Positions 54,593 through 62,117 of a stretch of 62,117 bases of DNA are shown here, one piece after another. The notes under the pieces are model-generated. The model was not told the origin of the DNA. It saw only the letters and a list, made by a program, of their open reading frames with translations, and made no database searches. Location of the stretch: contig NZ_JAJQTQ010000022.1 of NCBI RefSeq assembly GCF_029081005.1, positions 1 to 62,117 on the forward strand. The letters are read 5' to 3'. The first letter of the stretch is position 1, and every line of letters begins with the position of its first letter. Both the position numbers and the translations under genes were made by a program. The DNA is from Halomonas elongata. Lineage in GTDB: Bacteria > Pseudomonadota > Gammaproteobacteria > Pseudomonadales > Halomonadaceae.

Positions 54593-55370
54593 CCGGGATC
54601 GGCTGACGACGCGACCAGAGCATCAGCAGCCCCCCGGCGACGATCATCGGCAGCGACAACAGCATGCCCATGGTCAGCCAGTCGAAGGCGATGAAACCCA
54701 GCTGGGGATCCGGCCGCCGCACGAATTCCACCGCGAAGCGGAAGAGACCGTAGAGCACCAGAAAGAGCCCGGACACCAGGCCACGGCGGCGCGGACGCGC
54801 CGAGACCCACCACAGCACACCGAACAGCACCAGCCCTTCCAGCAGCGCCTCGTAGAGCGACGAGGGATGGCGCGGCTCGGGGCCCAGGCCCGGAAACGGC
54901 ATGCCCCAGGGGAGATCGGTCAGGCGCCCGGGCAGTTCATGGTTGATGAAATTGCCGATGCGCCCCGCTCCCAGGCCAACAGGAACCAGAGGCGCGACGA
55001 AATCGGTCAGCGTGAAGAAGGCCAGCCCCTTGCGGCGGGCGAAGAACCAGGTAGCCAGCAGCACGCCGATCAAGCCACCATGAAAGCTCATCCCGCCGTC
55101 CCAGATACGCAGGATCCATAACGGGTCGGCCAGCCACTGCTCCACGCCGTAGAAGAGTGCATACCCCAGGCGCCCCCCCAGCACCACGCCCAGCGCCCCA
55201 TAGAACAACAGGTCCCCCACGTCGTCGCGCGTCAGGCCGATGCGTTCGGCGCGTTGCCTCCCCAACCACCAGGCAGCGATGAAACCGATCACGTACATCA
55301 GGCCATACCAATGCACCTGAAAAGGCCCCAGAGAGACGGCAACGGGGTCGATGGAGGGATAAGTCAGCAT
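54573..55370 (-). CDS. lgt: Prolipoprotein diacylglyceryl transferase
   Basis: Lgt moves diacylglycerol from phosphatidylglycerol to the lipobox cysteine of prolipoproteins, here for example TssJ. The start at 55370 has GAGGA five bases before it; 265 residues. It is a multi-pass membrane protein with the signature [13 protein letters not shown], the H-P-S-S-L-Y-E-A segment with its conserved His and Tyr, and V-H-W-Y-G-L-M-Y near the first helix. The stop codon is part of a heptamer arm. In E. coli lgt also lies between ptsP and thyA. Confidence 0.96.
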   Translation of the reverse strand: MLTYPSIDPVAVSLGPFQVHWYGLMYVIGFIAAWWLGRQRAERIGLTRDDVGDLLFYGALGVVLGGRLGYALFYGVEQWLADPLWILRIWDGGMSFHGGLIGVLLATWFFARRKGLAFFTLTDFVAPLVPVGLGAGRIGNFINHELPGRLTDLPWGMPFPGLGPEPRHPSSLYEALLEGLVLFGVLWWVSARPRRRGLVSGLFLVLYGLFRFAVEFVRRPDPQLGFIAFDWLTMGMLLSLPMIVAGGLLMLWSRRQPIPGAAREL

Positions 55371-55382
55371 GGAATCCTCGGA

Positions 55383-55478
55383 AGCTGGAAGCTGGAAGCT
55401 GGAAGCTGGAAGCTGGAAGCTGGAAGCCAAAGGCTCCCCATCCGACACCTTGGGGTCAAGGCCTTTCTTCAAGCTTTA
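55383..55478. repeat. Heptamer-arm element between tauE-like gene and lgt
   Basis: Six perfect AGCTGGA units at 55383-55424, the longest AGCTGGA run in the window, then a core with CTCCCCATC ... TTGGGGTCAAGG and a T-run, and a short right arm TTCAAGC-TTTAAAT. The TauE-like gene stops at the start of the right arm. The lgt start is 13 bases beyond the left arm, so the element forms part of the lgt leader. Confidence 0.85.
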
Positions 55479-56270
55479 AATCAAAAACTTGAACCCGACC
55501 ACCATCAGCAGGGCGGCGAACGCCAGCCGCAACAGGTGCCCCGGCATACGATGCGCCAGCCAGACCCCGAGTCGTGCGCAGGGCACGCTCGCCAGCACGA
55601 TGCCGAGGAAGGCCGGCCACATGACATAGCCGAGCGCCCCCGACGGCAGCCCCGGGGCCTGCCATCCCACGATGATGAAGGTCGCGGCACCGAACAGGGC
55701 GATCGGCAGCCCGCAGGCCGAGGACGTTCCCACCGCCTGGGTCATCGTCGCCCCGCACCGAGACAGCCAGGGCACGCTCAGGGTTCCCCCGCCGATGCCA
55801 AAGAGCGCCGACACCCCACCGATTACGCCCCCGGCCAGCATCATGATGCCACGCCCCGGCGCCAATCCGCCGGGCCTGGGGCGCATCCCCAGCAGCATCC
55901 TGGCCGCCACCAGCAGCATGAAGATGCCGAACAGCATCCCGAGCCGACCGCCCGACAGGTTGCCGGCCACGAACACGCCGGTGACGGCACCCAGCATCAG
56001 GCCGGGCAGCAGCGCCAGAAACCACTCTCGACACACGCTGCCCCGCCGGTAGTGCCCCCAGGCCGAGGAGGCCCCGGTCACCACGATGGTCGCCAGGGAC
56101 GTCCCCACCGCGAGATGCATGCTGACCTCGGGCGCCACGCTCTGGAGGTCGAAAGCGAACACCAGGGCCGGCACGATGATCAATCCGCCACCAATACCGA
56201 ACAGGCCGGCCAGGGTGCCCGCGAGACCTCCCAGAGCCAGGTACCCCAGCCATAGCGCCAGGATGCTCAA
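55476..56270 (-). CDS. TauE/SafE-family (sulfite/organosulfonate exporter-like) permease
   Basis: A small multi-pass membrane protein with the internal two-fold repeat of the TauE/SafE family: G-L-F-G-I-G-G-G-L-I-I-V-P-A-L-V in the first half and A-L-F-G-I-G-G-G-T-L-S-V-P-W-L in the second. About eight membrane helices; 264 residues. The start is assigned to TTG 56270, with GGGGA before it; a GTG at 56309 is an overlapping alternative without a ribosome site. Family members export sulfite, sulfoacetate or other small anions; the substrate here is not evident. It follows the receiver-domain gene directly. Confidence 0.85.
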   Translation of the reverse strand: MSILALWLGYLALGGLAGTLAGLFGIGGGLIIVPALVFAFDLQSVAPEVSMHLAVGTSLATIVVTGASSAWGHYRRGSVCREWFLALLPGLMLGAVTGVFVAGNLSGGRLGMLFGIFMLLVAARMLLGMRPRPGGLAPGRGIMMLAGGVIGGVSALFGIGGGTLSVPWLSRCGATMTQAVGTSSACGLPIALFGAATFIIVGWQAPGLPSGALGYVMWPAFLGIVLASVPCARLGVWLAHRMPGHLLRLAFAALLMVVGFKFLI

Positions 56271-57370
56271 GACCGGTCCCCGCTTTCCTCCAGTGTCCCG
56301 GGCAGCCACTGGCGTACGGTCTGCAGCAGGTCCTGGGGTCGATAGGGCTTGGCCAGATAGTCGTCCATGCCGGCCTGCTCGAAGCGCCGACGATCGGCCT
56401 CGCCGGCATTGGCGGTCAACGCCACCACCACGCTGCGCGGGCGCTCGGGGATCGAAGCCTCGCGCTCGCGCCAGACCCGACAGGTTTCGACGCCATCCAT
56501 ATCGGCCATGAAAATATCCATGAAAATCAGGTCGATCGGCATTTCGTCCAGCTGCTGCAAGGCCTCCGCACCGCTGGAGGCGGTGATGACCTGGAGCCCC
56601 TGGCGCTCCAGCACCTGACGCGCCAGCATCAGGTTGACCGGACCGTCGTCGACGATCAGTACCCTGGCACCCGGCTCGCCCTCCGGAGACGTCGGCTCGC
56701 CCAGCGTCTCCAGCAGCGCCATGGCATCGGCCAGCTGTTCACGCAACGTCTCGGCGGCTTCCGGGCGACGACGCTCGTCATCGAGAGCCTCCTCCAGAGC
56801 CGTCAGCGAGGGCATCAACGCCTGTTGCAGATGAACGAGGTAATCGGACTTGAGGCGCGAGGCCTCCCTGGCCCGCTCACGCTCGGCTTCCAGACGTTCC
56901 ACCCTGCCGCGTTGCGATTGCGACTCTTCGGCCAGGCGACGTTCCGACTGGCGCGTCCGGGTCATCTCCCCCTGCCACTGCTCGATCAGTGCGTCGATGG
57001 CCGACACCATGTCATCGAGTCGCGTCATCGGTGAACGTGAGGTATCGCGGGGCACGACCGTGGCGTCGGCATGGCGGGTCAGGCAATCGGCCAGGTTGGC
57101 GAGACGCGCCTCGATGTCGTGTTCGCATCGACGCAAGCGCTGTTTCAGCAGCATCAGAAAGACGGCCACGTTCAGGCCACCCCCCGACAGCAGCGCCAGC
57201 AGCAACCAGAACGTGATACTCCAGGACGCCTGGGTCGGCATCAGCCACCAGCAGATCAGGCCTACCGCCAGCCCCAGTGCCACGAGCAGCGACTGGGCGA
57301 GCAATACCGGCCAGAGAATGGGGGCAACCAGCCGTGACCAGAAGCGTTCCTTGCGTGTCTCGACTCGCAT
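56267..57370 (-). CDS. Membrane protein with degenerate kinase dimerisation region and intact receiver domain
   Basis: A 367-residue protein (start ATG 57370, AGGG six bases before). Two N-terminal membrane helices (18-41, 52-75), then a coiled coil (about 135-172), then R-L-K-S-D-Y-L-V-H-L-Q-Q-A-L that aligns with the K-S-x-F-L-A-x-M-S-H-E box of hybrid kinases such as BarA/GacS but with glutamine 183 where the phosphorylated histidine should be. No ATPase (HATPase_c) domain exists. A complete receiver domain follows (236-352), with D241/D242, phosphoacceptor D285 in F-M-D-I-F and the lysine in L-A-K-P. It looks like a kinase that has lost its catalytic parts and now only receives or relays phosphate. 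Its position in the ptsP-lgt neighbourhood is normal for a GacS-like gene. Confidence 0.8.
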   Translation of the reverse strand: MRVETRKERFWSRLVAPILWPVLLAQSLLVALGLAVGLICWWLMPTQASWSITFWLLLALLSGGGLNVAVFLMLLKQRLRRCEHDIEARLANLADCLTRHADATVVPRDTSRSPMTRLDDMVSAIDALIEQWQGEMTRTRQSERRLAEESQSQRGRVERLEAERERAREASRLKSDYLVHLQQALMPSLTALEEALDDERRRPEAAETLREQLADAMALLETLGEPTSPEGEPGARVLIVDDGPVNLMLARQVLERQGLQVITASSGAEALQQLDEMPIDLIFMDIFMADMDGVETCRVWREREASIPERPRSVVVALTANAGEADRRRFEQAGMDDYLAKPYRPQDLLQTVRQWLPGTLEESGDRS

Positions 57371-57477
57371 GATCATCCCTGTAACGGGTCGATGATGTTG
57401 AGGGAGTGTACGCCGGGAAGACGCCCCTGTCATGGCTTCGCTTCCCAGCGCGCCGTGGGCGGGTTACGCTCACGACC

Positions 57478-58242
57478 ATGTGTCTGATCGCTCTGGACTT
57501 CCGCCCCTCGAGCGCGGTGCCGCTACGCCTGGTGGCAAACCGCGACGAATTCCATGCCCGTCCGACGGCGCCACTCGGTGCCTGGGAAGGGGCCCCCTCG
57601 ATCATCGGCGGACGCGACCTGACCGCTGGCGGAGGCTGGCTGGCGATGCACGAGCGAGGCCGCTTCGCCGCCGTGACCAACGTCCGCGATCCCCGCCTCG
57701 AGGTAGCGCCGGACGCCCCCAGTCGCGGCGCTCTGGTGCGCTCCGCCCTGGAGTGCGACGACCTGGCGGCCTGGCTGGCCGACCTGGCCGAGGGAGAGGC
57801 CCTGCACTACGCCGGCTTCAATCTGCTGGCAGGCGACGGGCAACGCCTCTGGCATCTGCATCGAGGTCTGGATGCGCTCACCCTGGCTGAGGTCGCCCCA
57901 GGGTTGCACGGACTGTCGAACGCGACACTCGACACGCCCTGGCCCAAGCTGCTCGATGCACGCCAGGGACTCGCCGCAAGCCGGCACGCTCGATGGCCTC
58001 AGGATGCCTTGCTGGCCTTCGCCGACACTCGCCAGGCCAGTGACGACCGACTCCCCGATACCGGCGTGGGACGCGAACTGGAACGGCGACTATCGGCCGC
58101 CTTCATCATCGGCTCCGACTATGGCACCCGCGCCACCACCTGGCTCGAGTGGCATGCGGATGGTCGATTCGAGATCGGTGAACGACGTTTCGGCCCGCAA
58201 GGCGTGCGGCTGGGCGAGAACCAGATCACACGCACGCCCTGA
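57478..58242 (+). CDS. NRDE-family (TANGO2-like) protein
   Basis: A 254-residue protein beginning M-C-L-I-A-L-D-F, then L-R-L-V-A-N-R-D-E-F-H (the N-R-D-E motif that names the family), G-G-R-D-L-T-A-G-G-G-W-L-A and G-L-S-N-A-T-L-D-T-P-W-P-K. The N-terminal cysteine suggests an Ntn-hydrolase-type fold. The mammalian member TANGO2 is linked to lipid or haem handling; bacterial function is unknown. The ATG at 57478 fixes the conserved N-terminus. It is divergent from the receiver-domain gene and convergent with ptsP. Confidence 0.88.
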   Translation: MCLIALDFRPSSAVPLRLVANRDEFHARPTAPLGAWEGAPSIIGGRDLTAGGGWLAMHERGRFAAVTNVRDPRLEVAPDAPSRGALVRSALECDDLAAWLADLAEGEALHYAGFNLLAGDGQRLWHLHRGLDALTLAEVAPGLHGLSNATLDTPWPKLLDARQGLAASRHARWPQDALLAFADTRQASDDRLPDTGVGRELERRLSAAFIIGSDYGTRATTWLEWHADGRFEIGERRFGPQGVRLGENQITRTP

Positions 58243-58255
58243 GTTGAGTCATGAG

Positions 58256-60535
58256 TCAGTCCTTCGGTGGCAACAGGTGCCCCAGCTGCCACTCCTCCAT
58301 GCGGCTGTCCAGATGACGCCGCACCGCCAGCGGACAATCGAGACGCAAGGTGTCCTCGACCAGTTGCTTGGCCGCCGTCAGGGTCACCCGTCTGACGGCG
58401 GCTCTCACCTTGGGCAGGCTGGGGGCATTCATGGATAACGCCTCGAAGCCCATGCCCATCAGCAGCAGCGCTCCCGCCGGATCGCCGGCCAGTTCACCGC
58501 ACACCGAGGCCGGCACGCCGAGTTCCCGAGATTCCGCCGCCAGCCTTGCCAGAGCGGACAACACCGCCGGGTGGCAAGCGTCATAGAGCTCCGCCACCCT
58601 GGGGTTGTTACGATCGACCGCCAATAGATACTGGGTCAGGTCATTGCTGCCGACCGAGAAGAAATCGACCCGTTTCGCCAGGGCGCCGAGCTGGTAGAGC
58701 GTGGCCGGCACCTCGATCATCACGCCCACCCGGGGCCTGGCCACCGCCACGCCTTCCTCGCCAAGCTCGCTGATGGCGCGCTCCAGCAACCGCAGGGCGT
58801 CATCGACCTCGCCGACATTGGTCACCATCGGCAGGAGTATCTGGAGATTGTCGAGTCCCTGGGAGGCCCGCAACATCGCCCGCAACTGCACCATCAGGAC
58901 TTCCGGGTGATCCAGGGTCACCCGGATACCGCGCCAGCCCAGGAAGGGATTGGCCTCATCGATGGGGAAATAGGGCAGATCCTTGTCACCGCCGATATCC
59001 AGGGTCCGCATCACCACCGGCAAGGGCGCAAACCCCTCGAGCTGTTCGCGATAGAGTCGCGTCTGTTCCTGCTCCCCCGGGAAACGCTCGGTGATCATGA
59101 AGGGCACTTCGGTACGGTACAGCCCCACGCCCCCGATGCGAGACTTCAACGAGGCGACCGCATCCACCGCCAGGCCCGTGTTGACCATCAGCGGCATGTC
59201 ATGGCCATCCGGGGTGCGGCTCGGTTGGTCCTGCTCGTGCTCGAGCACCTCGGTCAGCGCCCGTTCCTCATCGATCATGCTCTGGTAACGGTTTTCCAGC
59301 TCCTCGCCGGGACGCACGAACAACCGACCACGATGCCCGTCCAGTACCACCCGGTTCCCATTGAGCCGTGGCAGGGGCAGATCGACCATGCCCAGCACCG
59401 TGGGAATGCCCATGGCGCGCGCCACGATGGCGACGTGAGAGGTACTCGACCCGCGCACCGATACCAGTCCGGCCAGCCGATCCCGAGGAACCTCGCCGAG
59501 CATGGCGACACTGATCTCGTCGCCGATCAGGATGGTGCTCTCCGGATAGACGTCCGGTGTCGCGCTGGTGCCCTCCTGCAGATGGGCAAGCACACGACGC
59601 CCGAGATCACGAATGTCGGCGGCCCGCTCGCGCAGATAGTCGTCGTCCACACGTTCCAGGTACTGGACATGGCGCCGCACCACGTCGGCCAGCGCCCCCG
59701 GGGCCCATTGTCCCTCGCGAATGCGCTTGACCACCTCCTGGGACAACGCCGCTTCTCCCAGCATCTGCTGATAGACATCGAACAGGGCCAGTTCCTGAGA
59801 GGAAATGCGGTTGGCCAGGCGTTCGCCCGCAGAGCGAATCTCGTTACGTACCTTGCCGATGGCCTCGCCAAGGCGCTCGATCTCGTACTCTTCATCGGTG
59901 GGGATCAGATCCGGCACGCTGTTGAGGTCTGCTGGCGGCGCGATCACCACGGCCTCACCGATGGCCATGCCCGGCGAGGCCGCCACCCCGGTAAAGGTGG
60001 CCTGCCCCCCCGGCAAGGTCGGTCGATTCAGGCTGCCGGTGGCCAGGGCATGGGCCAGCACCCCGGCGAGCTGAGCGGCCATGGTAACCAGGAAGGCTTC
60101 ATCGGCTTCGTCGTAGCGGCGCTTCTCGGATTGCTGCACGACCAGCACGCCCAGCATGCGACGCTGATGAATGATCGGAACACCGAGGAAACTGGAGTAG
60201 CGCTCTTCGCCGGTCGCCTCGAAATAACGAAAGCGCGCATGGGATTGGGCATCTTCGAGGTTCAACGGCTCTTCACGCTGGGCCACGAGCCCCACCAGCC
60301 CCTCCCCTACCGGCAGGGTCACATGCCCCACCGCCTGGGTACGCAGGCCGATGGTTTCCATCAGCACCAGCCGATCGAGATCGGCATCGAAGAGGTAGAA
60401 GGAACACACGTCGGTGCGCATGGCCTTGCGAATACGGCGCACCATGGTCGACAGGGCGGCATCCAGGTTGCGAGCCCCATTAACCTCGAGGATGATGCGC
60501 CGCAACACCTCGAGCATCGGTGTCCTGCTATCCAT
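58256..60535 (-). CDS. ptsP: Phosphoenolpyruvate-protein phosphotransferase PtsP (EI-Ntr)
   Basis: PtsP starts the nitrogen PTS, passing phosphate from PEP to NPr and EIIA-Ntr, which affects nitrogen and potassium responses. The 759-residue protein has an N-terminal GAF domain (about 1-165), then the EI N-domain with phosphohistidine in G-S-S-T-S-H-V-A-I-V near residue 366, and the PEP-binding C-domain with L-Y-R-T-E-V-P-F-M, D-L-T-Q-Y-L-L-A-V-D-R-N-N and the catalytic cysteine in S-V-C-G-E-L-A. rppH lies just upstream, the same order as in E. coli. Confidence 0.97.
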   Translation of the reverse strand: MDSRTPMLEVLRRIILEVNGARNLDAALSTMVRRIRKAMRTDVCSFYLFDADLDRLVLMETIGLRTQAVGHVTLPVGEGLVGLVAQREEPLNLEDAQSHARFRYFEATGEERYSSFLGVPIIHQRRMLGVLVVQQSEKRRYDEADEAFLVTMAAQLAGVLAHALATGSLNRPTLPGGQATFTGVAASPGMAIGEAVVIAPPADLNSVPDLIPTDEEYEIERLGEAIGKVRNEIRSAGERLANRISSQELALFDVYQQMLGEAALSQEVVKRIREGQWAPGALADVVRRHVQYLERVDDDYLRERAADIRDLGRRVLAHLQEGTSATPDVYPESTILIGDEISVAMLGEVPRDRLAGLVSVRGSSTSHVAIVARAMGIPTVLGMVDLPLPRLNGNRVVLDGHRGRLFVRPGEELENRYQSMIDEERALTEVLEHEQDQPSRTPDGHDMPLMVNTGLAVDAVASLKSRIGGVGLYRTEVPFMITERFPGEQEQTRLYREQLEGFAPLPVVMRTLDIGGDKDLPYFPIDEANPFLGWRGIRVTLDHPEVLMVQLRAMLRASQGLDNLQILLPMVTNVGEVDDALRLLERAISELGEEGVAVARPRVGVMIEVPATLYQLGALAKRVDFFSVGSNDLTQYLLAVDRNNPRVAELYDACHPAVLSALARLAAESRELGVPASVCGELAGDPAGALLLMGMGFEALSMNAPSLPKVRAAVRRVTLTAAKQLVEDTLRLDCPLAVRRHLDSRMEEWQLGHLLPPKD

Positions 60536-60597
60536 TGTTGTTGTCTCTCGCCTCGCGGAGTATGGCGCCGGGGTCGCCCCCGGCTCGTCTTGGGTCG

Positions 60598-61101
60598 TCA
60601 GCTCCGTTCGAGAGCCAGGCGCTGCGCTCTGGGCGACAGCTCACGCAATGCACGACGATAGACCTCGCGCTTGAAAGGCACGACCTGCCCCAGGGGATAC
60701 CAGTAGCTGACCCAGCGCCAGCCATCGAATTCTGGCTTGGCCGGACCGCTGTCCATGCAGATCCGGTTCTCCCGGCAGCGGATCCGAAGCAGGAACCACT
60801 TCTGTTTCTGGCCGATACACACCGGCCGACAGTGTGTTCGCACCATGCGTCGCGGTAAGCGATAGCGCAGCCATCCCCTGGTGCAGCCAAGCACTTCGAC
60901 GTCGTCGGCCGTGAGGCCGATTTCCTCGTACAACTCGCGAAACAGTGCCTGTTGCGGTGTCTCGTTCGACTTGATGCCTCCCTGGGGAAACTGCCACGCA
61001 TTCTGCCCAACCCGACGCGCCCATAGCAGCTGCCCTCGATCGTTGGTGATGATGATGCCAACGTTGGGGCGAAAGCCGTCTGCGTCGATCACGGGCTTCA
61101 C
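60598..61101 (-). CDS. rppH: RNA pyrophosphohydrolase RppH (NudH)
   Basis: RppH removes pyrophosphate from the 5' end of mRNA and so opens it to RNase E decay. The 167-residue protein starts [17 protein letters not shown] and has the Nudix box at 42-64 ([20 protein letters not shown]). The conserved W-Q-F-P-Q precedes it. It lies 62 bases upstream of ptsP on the same strand, probably one operon, and is divergent from the HAD gene. Confidence 0.95.
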   Translation of the reverse strand: MKPVIDADGFRPNVGIIITNDRGQLLWARRVGQNAWQFPQGGIKSNETPQQALFRELYEEIGLTADDVEVLGCTRGWLRYRLPRRMVRTHCRPVCIGQKQKWFLLRIRCRENRICMDSGPAKPEFDGWRWVSYWYPLGQVVPFKREVYRRALRELSPRAQRLALERS

Positions 61102-61240
61102 CTTATGAATCCAGTATTGAAGTCATTCTTCCACAAGCGTGTGAAAGGGTTCAATACGGCGAACGACCATGCTCGAATCCACTTCTGACGTCTGACATAA
61201 TCGCGGCTCCGCCTCTCCCTCAACCACCAAGAGGAACGCC

Positions 61241-61897
61241 GTGAGTCTCGCCATCTTCGACCTGGACAACACCCTGCTCTCGATCGACAGCGACCATGCC
61301 TGGGGCGAGTTCCTGCTCGAACAGGGCGCCGTGGACCCGGTCGCCTACCGACAGGCCAATGACCGTTTCATGGCGGACTATGAAGCCGGCACCCTCGACA
61401 TGCACGCCTTCCTGGAAGTGGCCCTGAAGCCGCTGGCAGACAACTCGCCGGAACAACTGGCGGCCTGGCACCAGCAGTTCATGGCCAGCAAGATCGAACC
61501 CAGCATCCTGCCCCGCGGCGAAGAGCTGGTGGCCCGGCACCGAACACGTGGCGATACCCTGTTGATCATCACCGCCACCAATCGTTTCATCACCGGCCCC
61601 ATTGCCAGGCGCCTCGGGATCGACGACTTGATCGCGGTGGAGCCCGAAATGATCGACGGCCGCTACACCGGCCGGGTCAGCGGAACCCCGAGCTATCGGG
61701 AAGGCAAGGTCGAACGCCTCACGGCATGGCTGGCGGACCGCGAGGAAACCCTGGACGACGCCTGGTTCTACAGCGACTCCCACAATGACCTACCGCTGCT
61801 GGAGAAGGTCGACCACCCTGTGGCCGTCGACCCGGACACGACCCTGCGTGACACCGCCGAAGCACGCGGCTGGCGAATCATCAGCCTGCGCGACTGA
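61241..61897 (+). CDS. HAD-IB family phosphatase (SerB-like)
   Basis: A 218-residue HAD hydrolase starting at GTG 61241, with AGAGGA six bases before. Motif I is I-F-D-L-D-N-T-L-L, motif II L-L-I-I-T-A-T-N-R, and motif III Y-S-D-S-H-N-D-L-P-L-L. It lacks the ACT domains of SerB and belongs to the subfamily annotated as histidinol-phosphatase-like or phosphoserine-phosphatase-like; the substrate cannot be read from sequence. Divergent from rppH with a 139-base gap. Confidence 0.9.
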   Translation: MSLAIFDLDNTLLSIDSDHAWGEFLLEQGAVDPVAYRQANDRFMADYEAGTLDMHAFLEVALKPLADNSPEQLAAWHQQFMASKIEPSILPRGEELVARHRTRGDTLLIITATNRFITGPIARRLGIDDLIAVEPEMIDGRYTGRVSGTPSYREGKVERLTAWLADREETLDDAWFYSDSHNDLPLLEKVDHPVAVDPDTTLRDTAEARGWRIISLRD

Positions 61898-61904
61898 ACC
61901 GGCC

Positions 61905-61973
61905 CGGCTTCGCCGGGAGCTCGAAGCTCGAAGCTCGAAGCTCGAAGCTCGAAGCTCGAAGCTCGAAGCTCGA
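61905..61973. repeat. Heptamer array AGCTCGA x8 with left cap hairpin
   Basis: A small hairpin CCCGGC-TTC-GCCGGG at about 61903-61917 caps eight perfect tandem AGCTCGA units (61918-61973). This is the same layout as the other heptamer-arm elements but with a unit that differs at two positions from AGCTGGA. Confidence 0.85.
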
Positions 61974-62023
61974 AACCCAAAGCATACGAGCGGCGAGATG
62001 CGAGATACGAACCCCGAAAACCC

Positions 62024-62117
62024 AGCTCGTGGTTCGTGGTTCGTGGCTCGTGGCTCGTGGCTCGTGGCTCGTGGCTCGTGGCTCGTGGCTCGTGGCTCGT
62101 GGCTCGTGGCTCGTGGC
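62024..62117. repeat. Heptamer array GGCTCGT running off the window end
   Basis: After AGCTCGT and two GGTTCGT units, ten perfect GGCTCGT units run to 62114 and the array is cut by the window edge. The unit is related to AGCTCGA of the array 50 bases upstream. The matching inverted arm, if any, lies outside. Confidence 0.85.

Noticed and set aside
61918..62117. Tandem arrays considered as a CRISPR
   Set aside because: Units are 7 bases with no spacers and no cas genes; these are simple tandem heptamers.

Overview
The window reads as one continuous stretch of chromosome from a GC-rich gammaproteobacterium of the Halomonas / Chromohalobacter type. The evidence is the high GC content, the acidic OmpC-like porin, the gene neighbourhoods (serB-parC-parE-yqiA, cpdA-yqiB-nudF, rppH-ptsP ... 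lgt-thyA-folA, and efp flanked by epmA and a divergent epmB), and 7-bp intergenic tandem repeats that I associate from memory with halophilic gammaproteobacteria. Genus-level placement is an inference. Both window ends lie in repetitive sequence (a vgrG gene on the left, a heptamer array on the right), as expected for contig ends.

Layout. (1) 1-20.4 kb, all minus strand: a nearly complete type VI secretion cluster in Vibrio-like order, read from 20.4 kb downwards as tssB-tssC-tssE-tssF-tssG-fha-tssJ-tssK-tssL-clpV-vasH-vasI-tssA-tssM-GNAT-PAAR-vgrG (cut). There is no hcp. An AT-rich, largely gene-free 0.68-kb region lies upstream of tssB. (2) 21-24 kb: the elongation factor P set (epmA, efp, divergent epmB). 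(3) 24-27.5 kb: leuA behind an elaborate leader (leucine-rich leader peptide, long complementary arms, a second small ORF, a terminator-like hairpin), then a protealysin-type M4 peptidase with its emfourin-type inhibitor. (4) 27.6-34.9 kb: a bacterial voltage-gated channel with a calcium-type filter, serB, parC, parE, yqiA. (5) 34.9-43.3 kb: pgi, the divergent tRNA-modification pair cmoA-cmoB, cysN-cysD with a truncated four-helix-bundle gene between them, then cpdA-yqiB-nudF. (6) 43.3-51.6 kb: a secreted TPR protein, greB, rsmC, cmoM, tRNA-Arg(CCU), a diguanylate cyclase, a two-domain secreted protein, a porin. (7) 52-62 kb: a coiled-coil ProQ/FinO protein, folA-thyA-lgt, a TauE/SafE permease, a membrane receiver protein that has lost its kinase parts, an NRDE protein, ptsP, rppH and a HAD phosphatase.

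Two things stand out. First, at least nine intergenic sites carry a composite element: an array of 7-bp units (AGCTGGA, AGCTGTA or AGCTCGA), a short core with a CCCC/GGGG hairpin and T-run, and a second array in inverted orientation, sometimes capped by a small hairpin. The unit sequence differs between sites but, where both arms can be compared, matches between the two arms of a site. Many arms begin at or inside the stop codon of the adjacent gene. One copy (cysN-cysD) encloses a decayed four-helix-bundle gene, which suggests a mobile family. Second, the leuA leader looks like a two-step leucine attenuator in which stalling on rare CTA codons would free the ribosome-binding site of a second ORF that spans the terminator hairpin.
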